Shown piece by piece: positions 63,408 to 64,000 of a stretch of 64,000 nucleotides of DNA. The stretch's first letter is position 1; the number at the start of each line of letters is the position of its first letter. The DNA is from Adineta vaga. Taxonomy: Eukaryota > Rotifera. The position numbers and the translations under genes are program-made. The stretch covers positions 6,758,001 through 6,822,000 of the forward strand of contig CP075497.1 in assembly GCA_021613535.1 (NCBI GenBank), in the 5' to 3' direction. Below the pieces are notes generated by a model that saw nothing but the letters and a program-made list of their open reading frames with translations, did not search any database and had not been told where the DNA came from.

Positions 63408-64000
63408 TTATGCTGATATAATAATATCTCCATTTTGTAGACATGTTACTTTAGGTAATGGTGATCGTTTTTTTGTTAATTGTTCGTTTGTTGTTAATGA
63501 AGCATGATCAATAAATGGATTAATACGTGTTAATGATGGTGACCGAATTTGTAATGGTATTCGTCGTTTATCTTCAAGTGTTTGATGTTGAGGATGAAAT
63601 CGAGGGGATAAATTTGATTCAGGTACGAGACCACGGACAAAAGTTGATTTGGTTAAAATATTTTCATAACTAACAGATGCAACTGATGGAATCATTTGTT
63701 CTTTTGATTGTTGTTGTTTTACTTGCCGATGATGATAATTATTATTATTTGTTGATGAATCACTTGAAAGAGCTGTTGATGTTGATTGAGCATATGAAGA
63801 TGAAGAAACTTTATCTTCAGCTGGTGTTGTTGATGCATGAATGCGATTTGACCGAATAAGTATAATAATAATAAGTATAATAAGAATAAAAAATAGGATA
63901 ATTGCTATTGTTATAAAAATTAAAGTACGAATGAATACTGTTGTTTGAGTTAAAGAATTAACTTGTTTACGTGTTGATGATAAAAGATTTTGAAATGATG
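63408..64000 (-). CDS. C-terminal end of a single-pass membrane protein, cut by window edge
   Basis: One open frame runs from the right edge to TAA at 63408-63410, giving about 197 residues. It has a short juxtamembrane stretch (FQNLLSSTRKQVNSLTQTT), one transmembrane helix ([20 protein letters not shown] at about 63860-63920) and a cytoplasmic tail opening RSNRIHAS. The tail is Ser/Asn/Gln-rich, then contains LEDKRRIPLQIRSPSL and ends GDIIISA. Basic residues directly after the helix suggest an N-out, C-in (type I) topology. No family was recognised; the ectodomain lies outside the window. The last residues (IISA) resemble a PDZ-binding C-terminus only loosely. Confidence 0.7.
   Translation of the reverse strand, partial: SFQNLLSSTRKQVNSLTQTTVFIRTLIFITIAIILFFILIILIIIILIRSNRIHASTTPAEDKVSSSSYAQSTSTALSSDSSTNNNNYHHRQVKQQQSKEQMIPSVASVSYENILTKSTFVRGLVPESNLSPRFHPQHQTLEDKRRIPLQIRSPSLTRINPFIDHASLTTNEQLTKKRSPLPKVTCLQNGDIIISA

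Overview
The window looks like nuclear DNA from a small, compact animal genome, most likely a bdelloid rotifer. The sequence is AT-rich. Almost every recognisable gene is cut by many very short introns (about 45-70 bp, GT...AG). The gene set is animal: an axonemal dynein, a Kv channel, a SHP2-like phosphatase, nuclear receptors, RBM45, a Polycomb RING protein, SETDB1 and RSBN1. Three features point to bdelloids in particular: a single-exon, bacterial-looking secreted SH3/M15 peptidase gene; a decayed pentatricopeptide-repeat gene; and T-rich AG splice acceptors lying 0-40 bp upstream of many start codons with no visible upstream exon, as expected for spliced-leader trans-splicing. The genus cannot be decided from this sequence.

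Layout, left to right. 1-8925 (-): N-terminal half of an outer-arm beta-type dynein heavy chain, cut by the window edge. 10275-14116 (-): SETDB1-like H3K9 methyltransferase with Tudor, MBD and split SET domains. 14611-17446 (-): RSBN1/DPY-21-like JmjC protein. 18334-20465 (+): single-pass receptor with a BMPR2/activin-type cysteine box and a TKL-like kinase domain lacking the catalytic Asp. 20641-21378 (+): SH3b-M15 peptidase, probably horizontally acquired. 21841-24327: two small unknown genes bracketed by a diverged direct repeat. 24688-25820 (-): F-box protein. 26201-26942 (+): two-RRM protein. 27390-27870 (-): PPR pseudogene. 28621-31784 (+): ankyrin/IQ inversin-like protein. 32161-34359 (+): Lys-rich unknown protein whose large intron holds an intron-containing histone H3 gene on the other strand. 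34874-36517 (+): Shaw/Kv3-like channel with a depleted S4. 36697-36879 (-): small MGNTC-start protein. 37467-39518 (+): SHP2-like phosphatase. 40070-40540 (+): small unknown protein. 40884-43010 (+): RBM45. 43277-46058 (+): LCMT2/TYW4. 46635-47810 and 49561-50755 (+): two related nuclear receptors, with a third paralogue at 61925-63140 (+). 54596-56626 (-): PCGF/Psc-type Polycomb RING protein ending in a CtBP-binding motif. 63408-64000 (-): C-terminal end of a single-pass membrane protein, cut by the right edge.

The genes do not form one pathway. Recurring themes are chromatin (SETDB1, RSBN1, histone H3, PCGF), cilia (dynein, perhaps the ankyrin/IQ protein), signalling (receptor-like kinase, SHP2, Kv, nuclear receptors) and RNA (RBM45, the two-RRM protein, TYW4). 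The right third (about 47.8-62 kb) is gene-poor, with some decayed coding sequence. The most notable items are the cysteine-box receptor with a probable pseudokinase, the bacterial-type M15 peptidase, the H3 gene nested in an intron, the depleted S4 of the Kv channel, the SETDB1 MBD (bdelloid SETDB1 MBDs have been linked to N4-methylcytosine reading) and the nuclear receptor family. Exon boundaries and protein lengths given below were worked out by eye and are approximate unless stated.
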